A stretch of 64,000 nucleotides of DNA from Olsenella sp. An188 (lineage in GTDB: Bacteria > Actinomycetota > Coriobacteriia > Coriobacteriales > Atopobiaceae): NCBI RefSeq assembly GCF_002160255.1, contig NZ_NFKF01000001.1:496001-560000 (forward strand), read 5' to 3'. A model generated the notes under the pieces. That model saw nothing but the letters and a program-made list of their open reading frames with translations. It did not search any database and was not told the DNA's origin. This document shows, in pieces, positions 38,046 to 46,900 of the stretch (position 1 is the first letter of the stretch; each line of letters begins with the position of its first letter). The position numbers and the translations under genes were made by a program.

Positions 38046-40391
38046 GGCTGTATCCTTTCTCGCGGACTCTATGTGCACGTCGGCGGGCGCCGGCGCGGAC
38101 TGCGGCTTGGCGGGCTTCCAGGTGCGCAGGCGAAGGGCGTTGGTCACCACGAAGACCGAGCTGAAGCCCATCGCCGCGGCGCCGATCATCGGGTTCAGGG
38201 TCACGCCCCACGGCGAGAGCGCGCCGGCCGCCACGGGGATGCAGATGGCGTTGTAGAAGAGCGCCCAGAAGAGGTTCTGGCGGATGTTTCGCATCGTTGC
38301 GCGGGAGAGCTCCATGGCCGTGGCGACGTCGGCGGGGTCAGAGTGCATGAGCACCACGTCGGCCGAGCCGATGGCCACGTCCGTGCCGGCGCCGATGGCA
38401 ACGCCCACGTCGGCGCGCGCGAGCGCAGGGGCGTCGTTGATGCCGTCGCCGACCATGGCGACCACGTGGCCGGAGCGCTGCAGCTCGCGGACCTTCTCCT
38501 CCTTCTGCGCGGGCAGCACGCCTGCGATGACCTCGTCCACGCCAACCTTTCGCGCCACCGCGGCCGCCGTCGCCTCCTGGTCGCCGGTGAGAAGCACGGT
38601 GCGCACGCCCATCGCGCGCAGCCGGGAGACGGCAGCCGCGCTCGTGGGCTTGACGGGGTCGGCCACGGCGACCATCCCGAGGGCGCGGCCGTCCAGCGAG
38701 AAGAACAGCGCGGTCTTGCCCTCGGCGGCCAGCGCCTCGGCGGAGCCCGCCAGCTCTTCGAGCCTCACGCCGTGCACGGCCATGAGCCGGGCGTTTCCGG
38801 CGAGGGCGGGGACGCCGTCGACGGTCGCAGAAAGGCCGCCGCCCGGGACCTGCGCGAAGTCCGCGACCCGCGCCGGGGCGTCCGCGCCGGGATGCCTCTC
38901 GTCCACGTAGGCGCAGACGGCCGCGGCAAGCGGGTGCTCGCTCTTGCGCTCGAGGGCGCCAGCCACGCGCGCGAGGTCCTTCTCGCCCACCCCGGACGCG
39001 AGGCGCACGTCGGTCACCACGGGCGAGCCGGCCGTCACGGTGCCGGTCTTGTCGAGCACCACGGCGTCCACGCGGCAGGCGGTCTCGAGCGCCTCGGCGG
39101 ACTTGATGAGGATGCCGTTGGCCGCGCCGCGACCGGTGCCCACCATGATGGCCGTGGGCGTGGCGAGGCCGAGCGCGCACGGGCAGCTGATCACGAGGAT
39201 GGAGATGGCGTGCGTGAGGGCCGTGGCAAAGTCGCCGGCGACGACCGTCCACGCGACGAGCGTGACGGCCGCGATGGCGATCACCACCGGCACGAAGACT
39301 CCGGCGATCCTGTCCGCCGTGCGCTCGATGGGGGCCTTTGAGCTCGTTGCCTCGTCCACGAGGCGGATGATGCCGGCGAGCGTGGTGTCGTCGCCCACGG
39401 CGCGCGCCTCCATGACGAACCAGCCGCTGGTGGAGACCGTGGCCCCGGTCACGCGCGCCCCCACGCCCTTCTCGGCGGGCACGCTCTCCCCCGTGATGGC
39501 GGACTCGTCCACGGCGGCGGAGCCTTCGACGACCACGCCGTCCACGGGCACCGCCTCCCCGGCGCGCACGACCACCCGCTCGCCGACCGCGACGTCCTCC
39601 ACGGGGACCACGACCTCTGAGCCGTCGCGCAGGACCGTGGCCGTCTTGGGGGCGAGGTCCATGAGCGCGGTGATGGCGTCGGTCGTGCGCCCCTTGGCGC
39701 GCGCCTCGAAGTACTTGCCGAGCGTGATGAGGGTGAGGATCATGCCGGCCGAGTCGAAGTAGAGGTTGTGCGCGGCGGCGTGCACCGCGGCAAGGTCGCC
39801 GGAGCCGTAGCCGAGCGCCATGCGGTAGAGCTGCGCCACGCTCCAGACAGCCGAGGCCGCGGACCCCAGCGCGATGAGCGAGTCCATGTTGGGCGCGCGG
39901 TGCGCGAGCGTCCTGAAGCCCGTGACGAAGTAGTGGCGGTTTGCCACGAGGATGGGCGCACAGAGCAGGAGCTGCGTGAGCGCGGCGGCCATCATCCCTT
40001 GCTCGCCCGCGAGCGCGGGCGGCTGCGGCCAGCCGAACATCGGGCCCATGGCAACGTAAAAGAGTGGCACGGAGAAGATCGCTGAGACGACGAGCTGGTT
40101 GCGCTTCTCGGTGATGGCGCGCTCGGCCGCCGCGCCGGGCCGCTCGGCGGGCTCAGCCGCGCGGGTCCCGGACGTGCGCGGCGCGCGGCGACGCGCCCCG
40201 TAGCCGGACTTCTCGATGGCCTCGACCACGGCGGCGGCCGTCTCGGGCGCGCCGTCGTAGTCGAGCTCCATCGAGTTCTTGAGCAGGTTGACGTTCGCGC
40301 AGGCCACGCCATCTACTCCGGACGCGGCCTTCTGAACGCGCGCGGAACACGCCGCGCAGGTCATGCCCTCTATGTCAAAGGTCTCCTTCAT
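37839..40391 (-). CDS. copA: Copper-exporting P1B-type ATPase with N- and C-terminal metal-binding domains
   Basis: 850 residues from ATG 40391. Exports Cu(I) across the membrane. The N-terminal heavy-metal domain has MTCAACS (Cys12, Cys15). The membrane metal site is SCPCAL (about 404), the phosphorylated Asp is in DKTGTVTAG (about 447) and the hinge is GDGINDAPALARADVGVAIG. Unusually, a second heavy-metal domain follows the last helices at the C-terminus (NVTGMMCQHCVAHV, about 785-850). That domain has its own in-frame ATG at 38045, behind AGAAAGGAT, so a free chaperone could also be made. A CsoR gene lies 83 bp upstream, giving copper control. Confidence 0.95.
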   Translation of the reverse strand: MKETFDIEGMTCAACSARVQKAASGVDGVACANVNLLKNSMELDYDGAPETAAAVVEAIEKSGYGARRRAPRTSGTRAAEPAERPGAAAERAITEKRNQLVVSAIFSVPLFYVAMGPMFGWPQPPALAGEQGMMAAALTQLLLCAPILVANRHYFVTGFRTLAHRAPNMDSLIALGSAASAVWSVAQLYRMALGYGSGDLAAVHAAAHNLYFDSAGMILTLITLGKYFEARAKGRTTDAITALMDLAPKTATVLRDGSEVVVPVEDVAVGERVVVRAGEAVPVDGVVVEGSAAVDESAITGESVPAEKGVGARVTGATVSTSGWFVMEARAVGDDTTLAGIIRLVDEATSSKAPIERTADRIAGVFVPVVIAIAAVTLVAWTVVAGDFATALTHAISILVISCPCALGLATPTAIMVGTGRGAANGILIKSAEALETACRVDAVVLDKTGTVTAGSPVVTDVRLASGVGEKDLARVAGALERKSEHPLAAAVCAYVDERHPGADAPARVADFAQVPGGGLSATVDGVPALAGNARLMAVHGVRLEELAGSAEALAAEGKTALFFSLDGRALGMVAVADPVKPTSAAAVSRLRAMGVRTVLLTGDQEATAAAVARKVGVDEVIAGVLPAQKEEKVRELQRSGHVVAMVGDGINDAPALARADVGVAIGAGTDVAIGSADVVLMHSDPADVATAMELSRATMRNIRQNLFWALFYNAICIPVAAGALSPWGVTLNPMIGAAAMGFSSVFVVTNALRLRTWKPAKPQSAPAPADVHIESARKDTAMTRTLNVTGMMCQHCVAHVTKALEGVAGVSSVSVSLEDGTATVEAAEDVTDEVLVAAVVDAGYEAEVA

Positions 40392-40473
40392 CAGAGCCCC
40401 CTCCCGTGACTCGAGGGGCAGTCCCCTCGTGTCGTCGATCGCCGCGTGAGGCAAAGGGACCGTCCCTTTCGTC

Positions 40474-40779
40474 TCACATGAACTTCTTGAAGAGGTCCAT
40501 GACCTCGCCGGTGACCTCGGTGTCCCCGGCCTGGATACGCTCGACCACGCAGGTTTCGAGGTGGTCGCGCATGACCTCGCGCGAGATGGCCTTCACGGCG
40601 GACTCCACGGCGGCGAGCTGCGTGAGCACGTCCCCGCAGTAGCGGTCCTCCTCCACCATCTGGCGGATGCCGTTGAGCTGACCCACCGCGCGGTTGATGC
40701 GCCGCGTGACGTCACGCTTGAGCTCGGGCGAGCGCGGCGTGTGCTTGTGTGCCGCGCGGCAGCAGTCCCTCTCGACCAT
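40474..40779 (-). CDS. csoR: CsoR-type copper-sensing repressor
   Basis: 101 residues, all helical. The Cu(I) ligands of the family are in place: Cys48 (RYCGD), His73 and Cys77 (RDHLETC). The N-terminal region (CCRAAHKH) is cysteine- and histidine-rich, which is extra. LKRDVTRRINRAVGQLNGIR matches the DNA-binding face. It precedes copA on the same strand by about 80 bp, with a likely joint transcript from the promoter at 40835-40861. Two G-tract palindromes there are its expected operators; copper binding should release it. Confidence 0.93.
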   Translation of the reverse strand: MVERDCCRAAHKHTPRSPELKRDVTRRINRAVGQLNGIRQMVEEDRYCGDVLTQLAAVESAVKAISREVMRDHLETCVVERIQAGDTEVTGEVMDLFKKFM

Positions 40780-40802
40780 GTCCCTCCCCTTCGACGGTAG
40801 AC

Positions 40803-40861
40803 ATACCCCCAGGGGGTGTCGTCTCTGACAGGAGAGTATACCCCTTGGGGGTACCCGTCAA
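40803..40861 (-). promoter_or_regulatory. csoR-copA promoter with two CsoR operators
   Basis: ATACCCCCAGGGGGTGT (40803-40819) and GTATACCCCTTGGGGGTAC (40836-40854) are G-tract palindromes of the CsoR type. On the minus strand TTGACG (40861-40856) and TATACT or TACTCT (near 40840-40833) make a promoter whose spacer is the second operator, so bound repressor would block RNA polymerase. Confidence 0.85.
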
Positions 40862-40902
40862 CTCGGACGCGTCACTTTTCCACCCAGGAGAGCCTCTGCG
40901 CC

Positions 40903-41237
40903 GCGCAATTTGGCCCTTCAGTCCATGAAATCGCCGACGCAGTGTGCAGTTTGGCCTCTCGGTCCATGACTTTTTGGGGTTCGGCGAGACCGGCGAGAAC
41001 GTTTGCCCAGTTGGGATGATAAGTAATTGAATCTGTTTGCGTAAACTGGGCCAATAAGCCTGGACTGAGGGGCCAAACTGCACACGCGACCCCCGTTTTC
41101 ATGGATCGAAGGCGCGAATTGCACGCGGAGCGGACTTCGCGCCCGCCGCGGGACGGCGAGGGGCGGGCGGGCGGCGCGAGTATGCTACGTTTCATGCACC
41201 GGGAAAGGCCCTCGACGCGCAGTTTGGAGTCCCATGA
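40903..41237. repeat. Repeat family C, cluster 1
   Basis: A unit of about 26 bp runs GTGCAATTTGGCCCTTCAGT then CCATGA. Forward copies: 40903-40928 and 40944-40969. Inverted copies: 41061-41083 and 41099-41124. A shortened forward copy at 41217-41237 supplies the start codon of the next gene. The core at 40980-41060 is AT-richer (GATAAGTAATTGAATCTG). There is no gene between csoR and the acetyltransferase. Confidence 0.85.
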
Positions 41238-41803
41238 AGCCGAAAACGCTTGGCACCGACCGCCTCACCCTGCGCCCCTGGCGCGACGACGACGCGCCTG
41301 CGCTCTACCTGCTCGCCCGAGACCCTGAGGTGGGCCCGCGCGCCGGATGGCCCGCCCACGTTGACGAAGCGGACAGCCTGCGCGTCATCCGCGAGGTGCT
41401 GAGCATGCCAGAGACCTACGCCCTCGTGCTGCGCAACGGCGACGAGCCCGATGCGCCCGTCGGGGCGATCAGCCTCATGTTCGGGTCCGCCTCCACCCTG
41501 GCAAGGGACGCGCGGGAAGCGGAGCTGGGTTACTGGATCGGAAGGCCCTTCTGGGGCCGGGGTCTCGTGCCCGAGGCCGCGCGCGAGCTCATCCGCCACG
41601 GCTTCGAGGAGCTGGCGCTGCAGACCATCTGGTGCGGATACTACGAGGGCAACGAGCAGAGCAGGCGCGTGCAGGAGAAGCTCGGCTTTGTTCCCGACCA
41701 CGTCATCGACTGCGAGCCGCGCCCGCTGCTCGGCGACACGGCACGCACCCACGTGAACGCGCTCACGCGCGAGCGCTGGGAGAGGATGTCTTGGTCGAGC
41801 TAG
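41234..41803 (+). CDS. GNAT family N-acetyltransferase (RimJ/RimL type)
   Basis: 189 residues. It starts TDRLTLRPWRDDDAPALYLL, the usual RimJ/RimL opening. The acetyl-CoA loop is YWIGRPFWGRGLVPEAARE (about 94-112), followed by IWCGYYEGNEQSRRVQEKLG, where Asn and the GF motif are conserved. The acceptor is unknown: ribosomal protein N-terminus or small molecule are both possible. Its ATG (41234) and the GGAG before it lie inside a degenerate family C repeat. The stop overlaps that of the convergent small membrane protein by four bases. Confidence 0.88.
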   Translation: MKPKTLGTDRLTLRPWRDDDAPALYLLARDPEVGPRAGWPAHVDEADSLRVIREVLSMPETYALVLRNGDEPDAPVGAISLMFGSASTLARDAREAELGYWIGRPFWGRGLVPEAARELIRHGFEELALQTIWCGYYEGNEQSRRVQEKLGFVPDHVIDCEPRPLLGDTARTHVNALTRERWERMSWSS

Positions 41804-41997
41804 CCGCGACGCGCGACGCACGCGCCGGCGACCGCAACGACGAGGCAGGTCGCCAGTGCGAGCGCGTTACCAAGGGCGGGCTCGAGGGCGAGAAGCGCCG
41901 CCGCCGGCAGCGTGCACGCGCCGCAGAGCAAGGCGCTGAGCGCACCCAGCCTACCTAGATACGAGGCCTGCGAGCCGAGAACCCTCTCGCCGAGCAT
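41800..41997 (-). CDS. Small two-helix membrane protein
   Basis: 65 residues starting MLGERVLGSQASYLGRLGAL at ATG 41997, behind GGGAGGTGCGTC. Two hydrophobic segments (about 15-33 and 42-61) suggest an integral membrane hairpin. The C-terminus is basic (ARRG). No family is recognised. It is convergent with the acetyltransferase and overlaps its stop. A well-placed ribosome site and clean helices support a real gene, but it is small. Confidence 0.55.
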   Translation of the reverse strand: MLGERVLGSQASYLGRLGALSALLCGACTLPAAALLALEPALGNALALATCLVVAVAGACVARRG

Positions 41998-42110
41998 GAC
42001 GCACCTCCCGCAACGGCTTACCCTACCCTCACGATAGGGCGCCGATGTAAGCTTGACGTAATAGCTGGTAAAGGGTGCTGCAAAGGACACGGCTGCGGCT
42101 AGGGGCCAGC

Positions 42111-42157
42111 GGGTGTGCGAGAAGGGCCGCCAAGCGCTAAGCTCTTCTCGCACACCC
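42111..42157 (+). promoter_or_regulatory. 14-bp perfect inverted repeat directly before the alcohol dehydrogenase gene
   Basis: GGGTGTGCGAGAAG (42111-42124) and CTTCTCGCACACCC (42144-42157) flank a 19-base loop and end 15 bases before the ATG. The GAAAGGA ribosome site follows at once. It could be an mRNA hairpin controlling translation, a terminator for upstream transcription, or an operator. Confidence 0.75.
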
Positions 42158-42172
42158 GTCGAAAGGACCCCC

Positions 42173-43408
42173 ATGAACGACTTCACGTTCTTCTCCCCCA
42201 CCCGCTTCGTCTTTGGCCGCGGCGTCACCGACCGCGTGGGAGACGAGCTCGCCTCAGCGGGCTACGCGCACGCGCTCGTGGTCTACGGCCAGGGCTCGGT
42301 CGTGCGCACCGGGACCCTCGGCCGCGTGCTCGCCTCGCTTGACGCCGCCGGGATCGCCCACACCGAGCTCGCGGGCGTCCGCCCCAACCCCGAGGTCGGC
42401 CTCGTCCGCGAGGGCGTGACGCTCGCCCGGGAGTGCGGCGCTGACCTCGTGCTGGGCGTGGGCGGCGGCTCGGTCATCGACACCGCCAAGGCCATCGCCC
42501 TCGGCGTCCCCTACGAGGGCGACGTCTGGGACCTCTTCGTGGGAGCCGCGAGCCCCGTCGCCGAGGGCAAGCTCGACGTGGCGAGCGTGCTCACCATCCC
42601 CGCGGCGGGCTCCGAGGCGAGCGCCTCGGCCGTCATCACCAACGACGCGTGTCAGCTCAAGCGCGGCCTCTCGAGCGAGCTGCACCGACCGGTCATTGCC
42701 TTCATGGACCCGGAGCTCACCTTCACCCTGCCCCCGTACCAGACCGCCGCGGGCGTCACCGACATGATCGCCCACGTCATGGAGCGCTACTTCTCGAGCG
42801 TGGGCCCCGTCCCCGTGACCGACAACATCGCCTGTGCCCTGGTCCGCGCGCTCATGCAGGAGGCGCCGCGGGCACTCGCCGACCCCGAGGACTACGACGC
42901 CCGCGCCAACGTCATGTGGGCCGGCACCCTCGCCCACAACGACCTCGCCGGGCTCGGGCGCAACGCCAGCCCCGCCGGTCGAGCAGGCGGCTGGGAGAGC
43001 CACGCCCTCGAGCACGAGCTCTCCGCGCACGACGCCTCAATCACGCACGGTGCCGGCCTCGCCGTCATCTTCCCCGCCTGGCTGCGCTACGTCTGGGCCG
43101 ACCGCCCCGAGCGCATCCTCTCCTTCGGGCGCGACGTCTTTGGCATCGAGCCTGTGGACGCCGAGGCGGACGGCGTCGACGTGACCCCCGAGGAGGCCGT
43201 GCGCGACGCCGCGGAGGCCACGATCGACGCCCTCCAGGACTTCTTCGTCTCCATGGGGATGCCGCGCACCCTGGGCGAGCTCGGCGTCACGGCCGAGCAG
43301 ATCCCGGCGCTTCTCGCCACGCTCGAGCAGAACAAGGGCGCGGAGTTCGGCGACCTCAGGCGCATCACGCTCGACGACGCGCGCGCGATCTACGAGTCCG
43401 CACTGTAG
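42173..43408 (+). CDS. Iron-containing alcohol dehydrogenase (BdhA/YqdH type)
   Basis: 411 residues from ATG 42173. Reduces aldehydes, probably butyraldehyde or similar, with NAD(P)H during fermentation. It opens with DFTFFSPTRFVFGRGVTDRV. The nucleotide motif is GVGGGSVIDTAKAIA (about 97-111). Metal-binding residues lie in TDMIAHVMERYF, HALEHELSAHDASITHGAGL. The length fits the family. It stands alone behind the 14-bp hairpin. Repeat cluster A3 follows. Confidence 0.93.
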   Translation: MNDFTFFSPTRFVFGRGVTDRVGDELASAGYAHALVVYGQGSVVRTGTLGRVLASLDAAGIAHTELAGVRPNPEVGLVREGVTLARECGADLVLGVGGGSVIDTAKAIALGVPYEGDVWDLFVGAASPVAEGKLDVASVLTIPAAGSEASASAVITNDACQLKRGLSSELHRPVIAFMDPELTFTLPPYQTAAGVTDMIAHVMERYFSSVGPVPVTDNIACALVRALMQEAPRALADPEDYDARANVMWAGTLAHNDLAGLGRNASPAGRAGGWESHALEHELSAHDASITHGAGLAVIFPAWLRYVWADRPERILSFGRDVFGIEPVDAEADGVDVTPEEAVRDAAEATIDALQDFFVSMGMPRTLGELGVTAEQIPALLATLEQNKGAEFGDLRRITLDDARAIYESAL

Positions 43409-43432
43409 CCGCCGGCTGGGGTCCGCCGGAGC

Positions 43433-43658
43433 GCTTAGCGATCCGGGGTTATGGCAATCGGCGGCGCAGGGCTGCTTAGCAATCCGGGGTTGTGGCAGGC
43501 ACGACCCCGCCCGCGGCCGACCGGGCGAGAAGAACCACGGCCCTCAACTGGGCTTTCTCTCCGGTCAACGCGGCCGGGGAGCCCTCGGGCCGCCACAACC
43601 CCGGATTGCTAAGCAGCCCTGCGCCGCCGATTGCTGCCACAACCCCAAAAACCTAAGC
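43433..43658. repeat. Repeat family A, cluster 3 (four copies)
   Basis: Forward copies at 43433-43456 and 43474-43497, inverted copies at 43592-43614 and 43635-43658. The core holds GGGCGAGAAGAACC at about 43526. In two copies TTATGG is TTGTGG, with the matching change in the inverted partners. The rest of the 559-bp gap (43659-43967) has the direct repeats at 43870-43908 and the ribosome site of the adhesin gene; no gene is supported. Confidence 0.87.
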
Positions 43659-43869
43659 GCCCTGAGTGGCCCGCACGCCGCGTCTGCCTTTCGTGTTGAC
43701 CGCACCCACGTCGACGCAACCCCCCCCCTCGTGCGAAAAATCACGTCCGGTCACCCTCGGTACCCATCAGACTCTTAACTTGGTCCCCAACGCGCCCGAT
43801 GGCCGGCTCACCTGTGCCGCTCGCCGGGCGCACACGGAGCCTCCATACCGGGTTTTGCCCCTTGACCTG

Positions 43870-43908
43870 CACGTGGAAGACACCCGACAGCCACGTGGAA
43901 GTCTCCCG
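43870..43908 (+). promoter_or_regulatory. Tandem 17-bp direct repeat upstream of adhesin gene
   Basis: CACGTGGAAGACACCCG (43870-43886) is repeated as CACGTGGAAGTCTCCCG (43892-43908), 15 of 17 identical with a 22-bp period, two helical turns. It lies 60-98 bp upstream of the start, just after TTGACC at 43862, and is a likely binding site for a tandem-binding regulator. Confidence 0.7.
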
Positions 43909-43967
43909 GAAGGCTCGTCCTGATACGCTCCCTCCCCCAATCCGCAGCCAGACAGGAGGGAGAGGAC

Positions 43968-46900
43968 ATGAGAGAGACACGACCAGCGAGGCCCCGGAGG
44001 AGGGCGGGCACGGCGAGAAGGGCCTGGGCCGTGCTGCTCGCCCTAGCGCTTGCGCTCGGGCAGGCACTCGGAGTCGCGGGCAGGGCCGGAGCCGCGGCGG
44101 CGAGCCAGGGCACCATGACCGTCACGAGGGTGACCGACATCCAGGACTGGCCCGACATCAACGCACCGTTCAGGAACTTCCACTCCTTCGAGGCCTCCGG
44201 AGCGGGCGTCGTCGAGGCGACGGCCTACTGCGGGGACAAGACGATGGCGACGCCGGGGGCGGGCACGACCTTCTCGGGAGGCTACGCGCTGGGCAGCCCC
44301 CTGGTCGACTACATCCTCTACCACGGCTACTCCTCGACGCGCACCGAGGGGTACGGCTGCACGCCGGGCAAGTTCTACGTGGCGACGCAGTACGCGCTCT
44401 GGCTCGCGCTCCCCGACAAGGCGGGCAGCCACGCCGAGGTGCACGACGAGCTCACGAGGACCTACGCCGCGGTGCGCGACGCCGTCTCACAGATGCTCTC
44501 CGAGGCGCAGGCGTACGCCGACGCCGGGGGCGGCGGGCCCGAGGCCGGATGCGCCGTGTACTGGCCGAGCCCGGACGGCGTCCTGCAGGGCATGGTGACC
44601 AGGACCAACCCGACCGGCACGCTCGAGCTCGCCAAGACGAGCGCGCGGCCGGCGCTCTCGGGCGGAAACGACCTCTACGACCTCGCGGGCGCCGTCTACG
44701 GCGTCTACTCGAGCCCTGAGTGCGACGCAGCCTCCGAGGTGGTGCGCCTCACGACCGACGCGACGGGCCGCGCGGTCGCCGCGGGGCTCCCCGTGGGCAC
44801 CTACCACGTGCGCGAGATCACCCCCGCGAGCGGCTTTGCGCTCGACTCCCAGACCCACGAGGTCCGCGTGGAGAGCGCCTCGACGACGCGCCTCGACGTG
44901 AGCGACGCCCCGCAGGCCGACCCCGTCACCGTGGTCATTGCCAAGGTCGACGCGGAGACCTCGGCCGGCACCGCCCAGGGCGACGCCACGCTCGCGGGCG
45001 CCGAGTTCACGGTCCGCTACTACGCGGGCTCCTACGGCTCCGCAGACGAGCTGCCCGGGCAGGCCACGCGCACCTGGGTCGTCGCCACAGGCGCGGACGG
45101 GACCGCCTCGCTTGACGCCAACCACCTCGTGAGCGGGGACGCCCTCTACACCAACTCGGCCGGTGACGTGGTCCTGCCGCTCGGCACCGTGACCGTCCAG
45201 GAGACCCGTGCGCCGCGCGGCTACCTCGTCACGGACACGTCGCTTCACCTGCAGCGGGTCACGTCCTCCGGCACGCTTGAGACCGTGGAGGCCTTTGTCG
45301 CGCCGGCCGTTGCCGACGAGGTGGTCCGCGGAGGCGTCTCCGTGCCCAAGATAGACCACGAGCTCGAGGAGGGCGTCGCCCAGGGAGACGCCACGCTCGC
45401 GGGCGCCGCCATCTCGATCGTGAACGCCTCGGCCGCCCCCGTGCTCGTGGACGGCGCCGAGCACGCCCCCGGCGAGGAGGTCATGACCATCGTGACCGGC
45501 GCTGACGGCACCGCCTCCACGGGGGCGGACGCCCTGCCCTATGGCACCTATCGACTCGGCGAGAAGAGCGCGCCCGAGGGCTACCGGCTCAACGCCACGT
45601 GGTCCGTCACCGTCTCCGTCCAGCAGGACGGCCAGGTGGTCCAGGCGCAGACGCTCGCCGACGAGGTCGTCCGCGGGGCGGCTCAGGTCGCCAAGGCAGA
45701 CGCTGATCTGGGGGAGAGCAGCGCGCAGGGCGACGCCACGCTCTCCGGGGCAGAGATCTCCATCTACAACCGCTCCGAGTCCGCGGTACTCGTGAACGGC
45801 GTGCTCTACCAGCCCGGCGACGTCGTCGCGCGCATCGTGACGGACGCCTCCGGGCAGGCCGCGACCGAGCCGCGGGCGCTCCCCTTTGGCACCTACCAGG
45901 CACGCGAGACGGCCGCCCCGGCGGGCTACCTCGTGAACGAGGGCTGGTCCCAGACCTTCCAGGTCCGCGAGGACGGCCAGGTGGTTCGTCTTGAGGGGCT
46001 CTCCAACGCCGTGGCGCGGGGCGGGGTCGTGGCGCGCAAGGCAGACCTCGACTGGGGCGCCTCGAGCCCGCAGGGAGACGCCACGCTCGCGGGCGCCGAG
46101 CTCACGATCTACAACCAGAGCGCGGCTGCCGTCGTGGTGGGCGGCCACACCTACCAGGTGGGCGAGGCCGTGGCAACCGTCGCCACGGACGAGTCCGGCG
46201 AGGCGAGAAGCGCCGCGGACGCCCTGCCCTTTGGCACCTACGAGATTCGCGAGACCGCCGCGCCCGAGGGCTACCTCGTGAACGAGGGGTGGAGCCGCAC
46301 CTTTGAGATCCGCTCCCACGGGCAGGTGGCCGACCTCACCTCCGAGACCGACGCCGTGGCCGACGACGTCATCCGCGGCGGGGCGGAGCTGCGCAAGGTA
46401 GACCGCGAGCTTCTGGGCGCGGGCGCCGAGGACGCCTCCCTGCCGCTGGGGGCGGCCACGCTCGCGGGCGCGCGCATCGAGATCGCCAACGCGTCCGAGC
46501 ACGCCGTCGTGGTAGACGACGCCACCTTCGAGCCGGGCGAGGTCGTCCTCACGCTCGTGACCGACGAGCGGGGCTCCTGCGCCACCGAGGCAGACGCCCT
46601 GCCCTTTGGCACCTACGTGGCGCGCGAGACCGCAGCGCCCGAGGGCTACCTCGTGAACGACGGCTGGTCCCAGACCTTCCAGATTCGCGAGGACGGAGCC
46701 GTGACGGACCTCACGGCAGACAAGGACGCGGTCGACGACCAGGTCGTGCGCGGAGACCTCAGCTTCACCAAGGCCGAGGAGGGCACGCAGCGCCGCATGG
46801 CCAACGTGGCCTTCCGCCTGACGAGCCAGACGACCGGGGAGTGGCACCTGCTCGTCTCGGACGAGAACGGCATGGTGGACACGAGCGCTTCCTGGAACGG

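Noticed and set aside
40903-41124. Small peptides encoded in the family C repeats
   Set aside because: Frames are short, change with repeat orientation and lack ribosome sites; the sequence behaves as DNA repeat rather than coding sequence.
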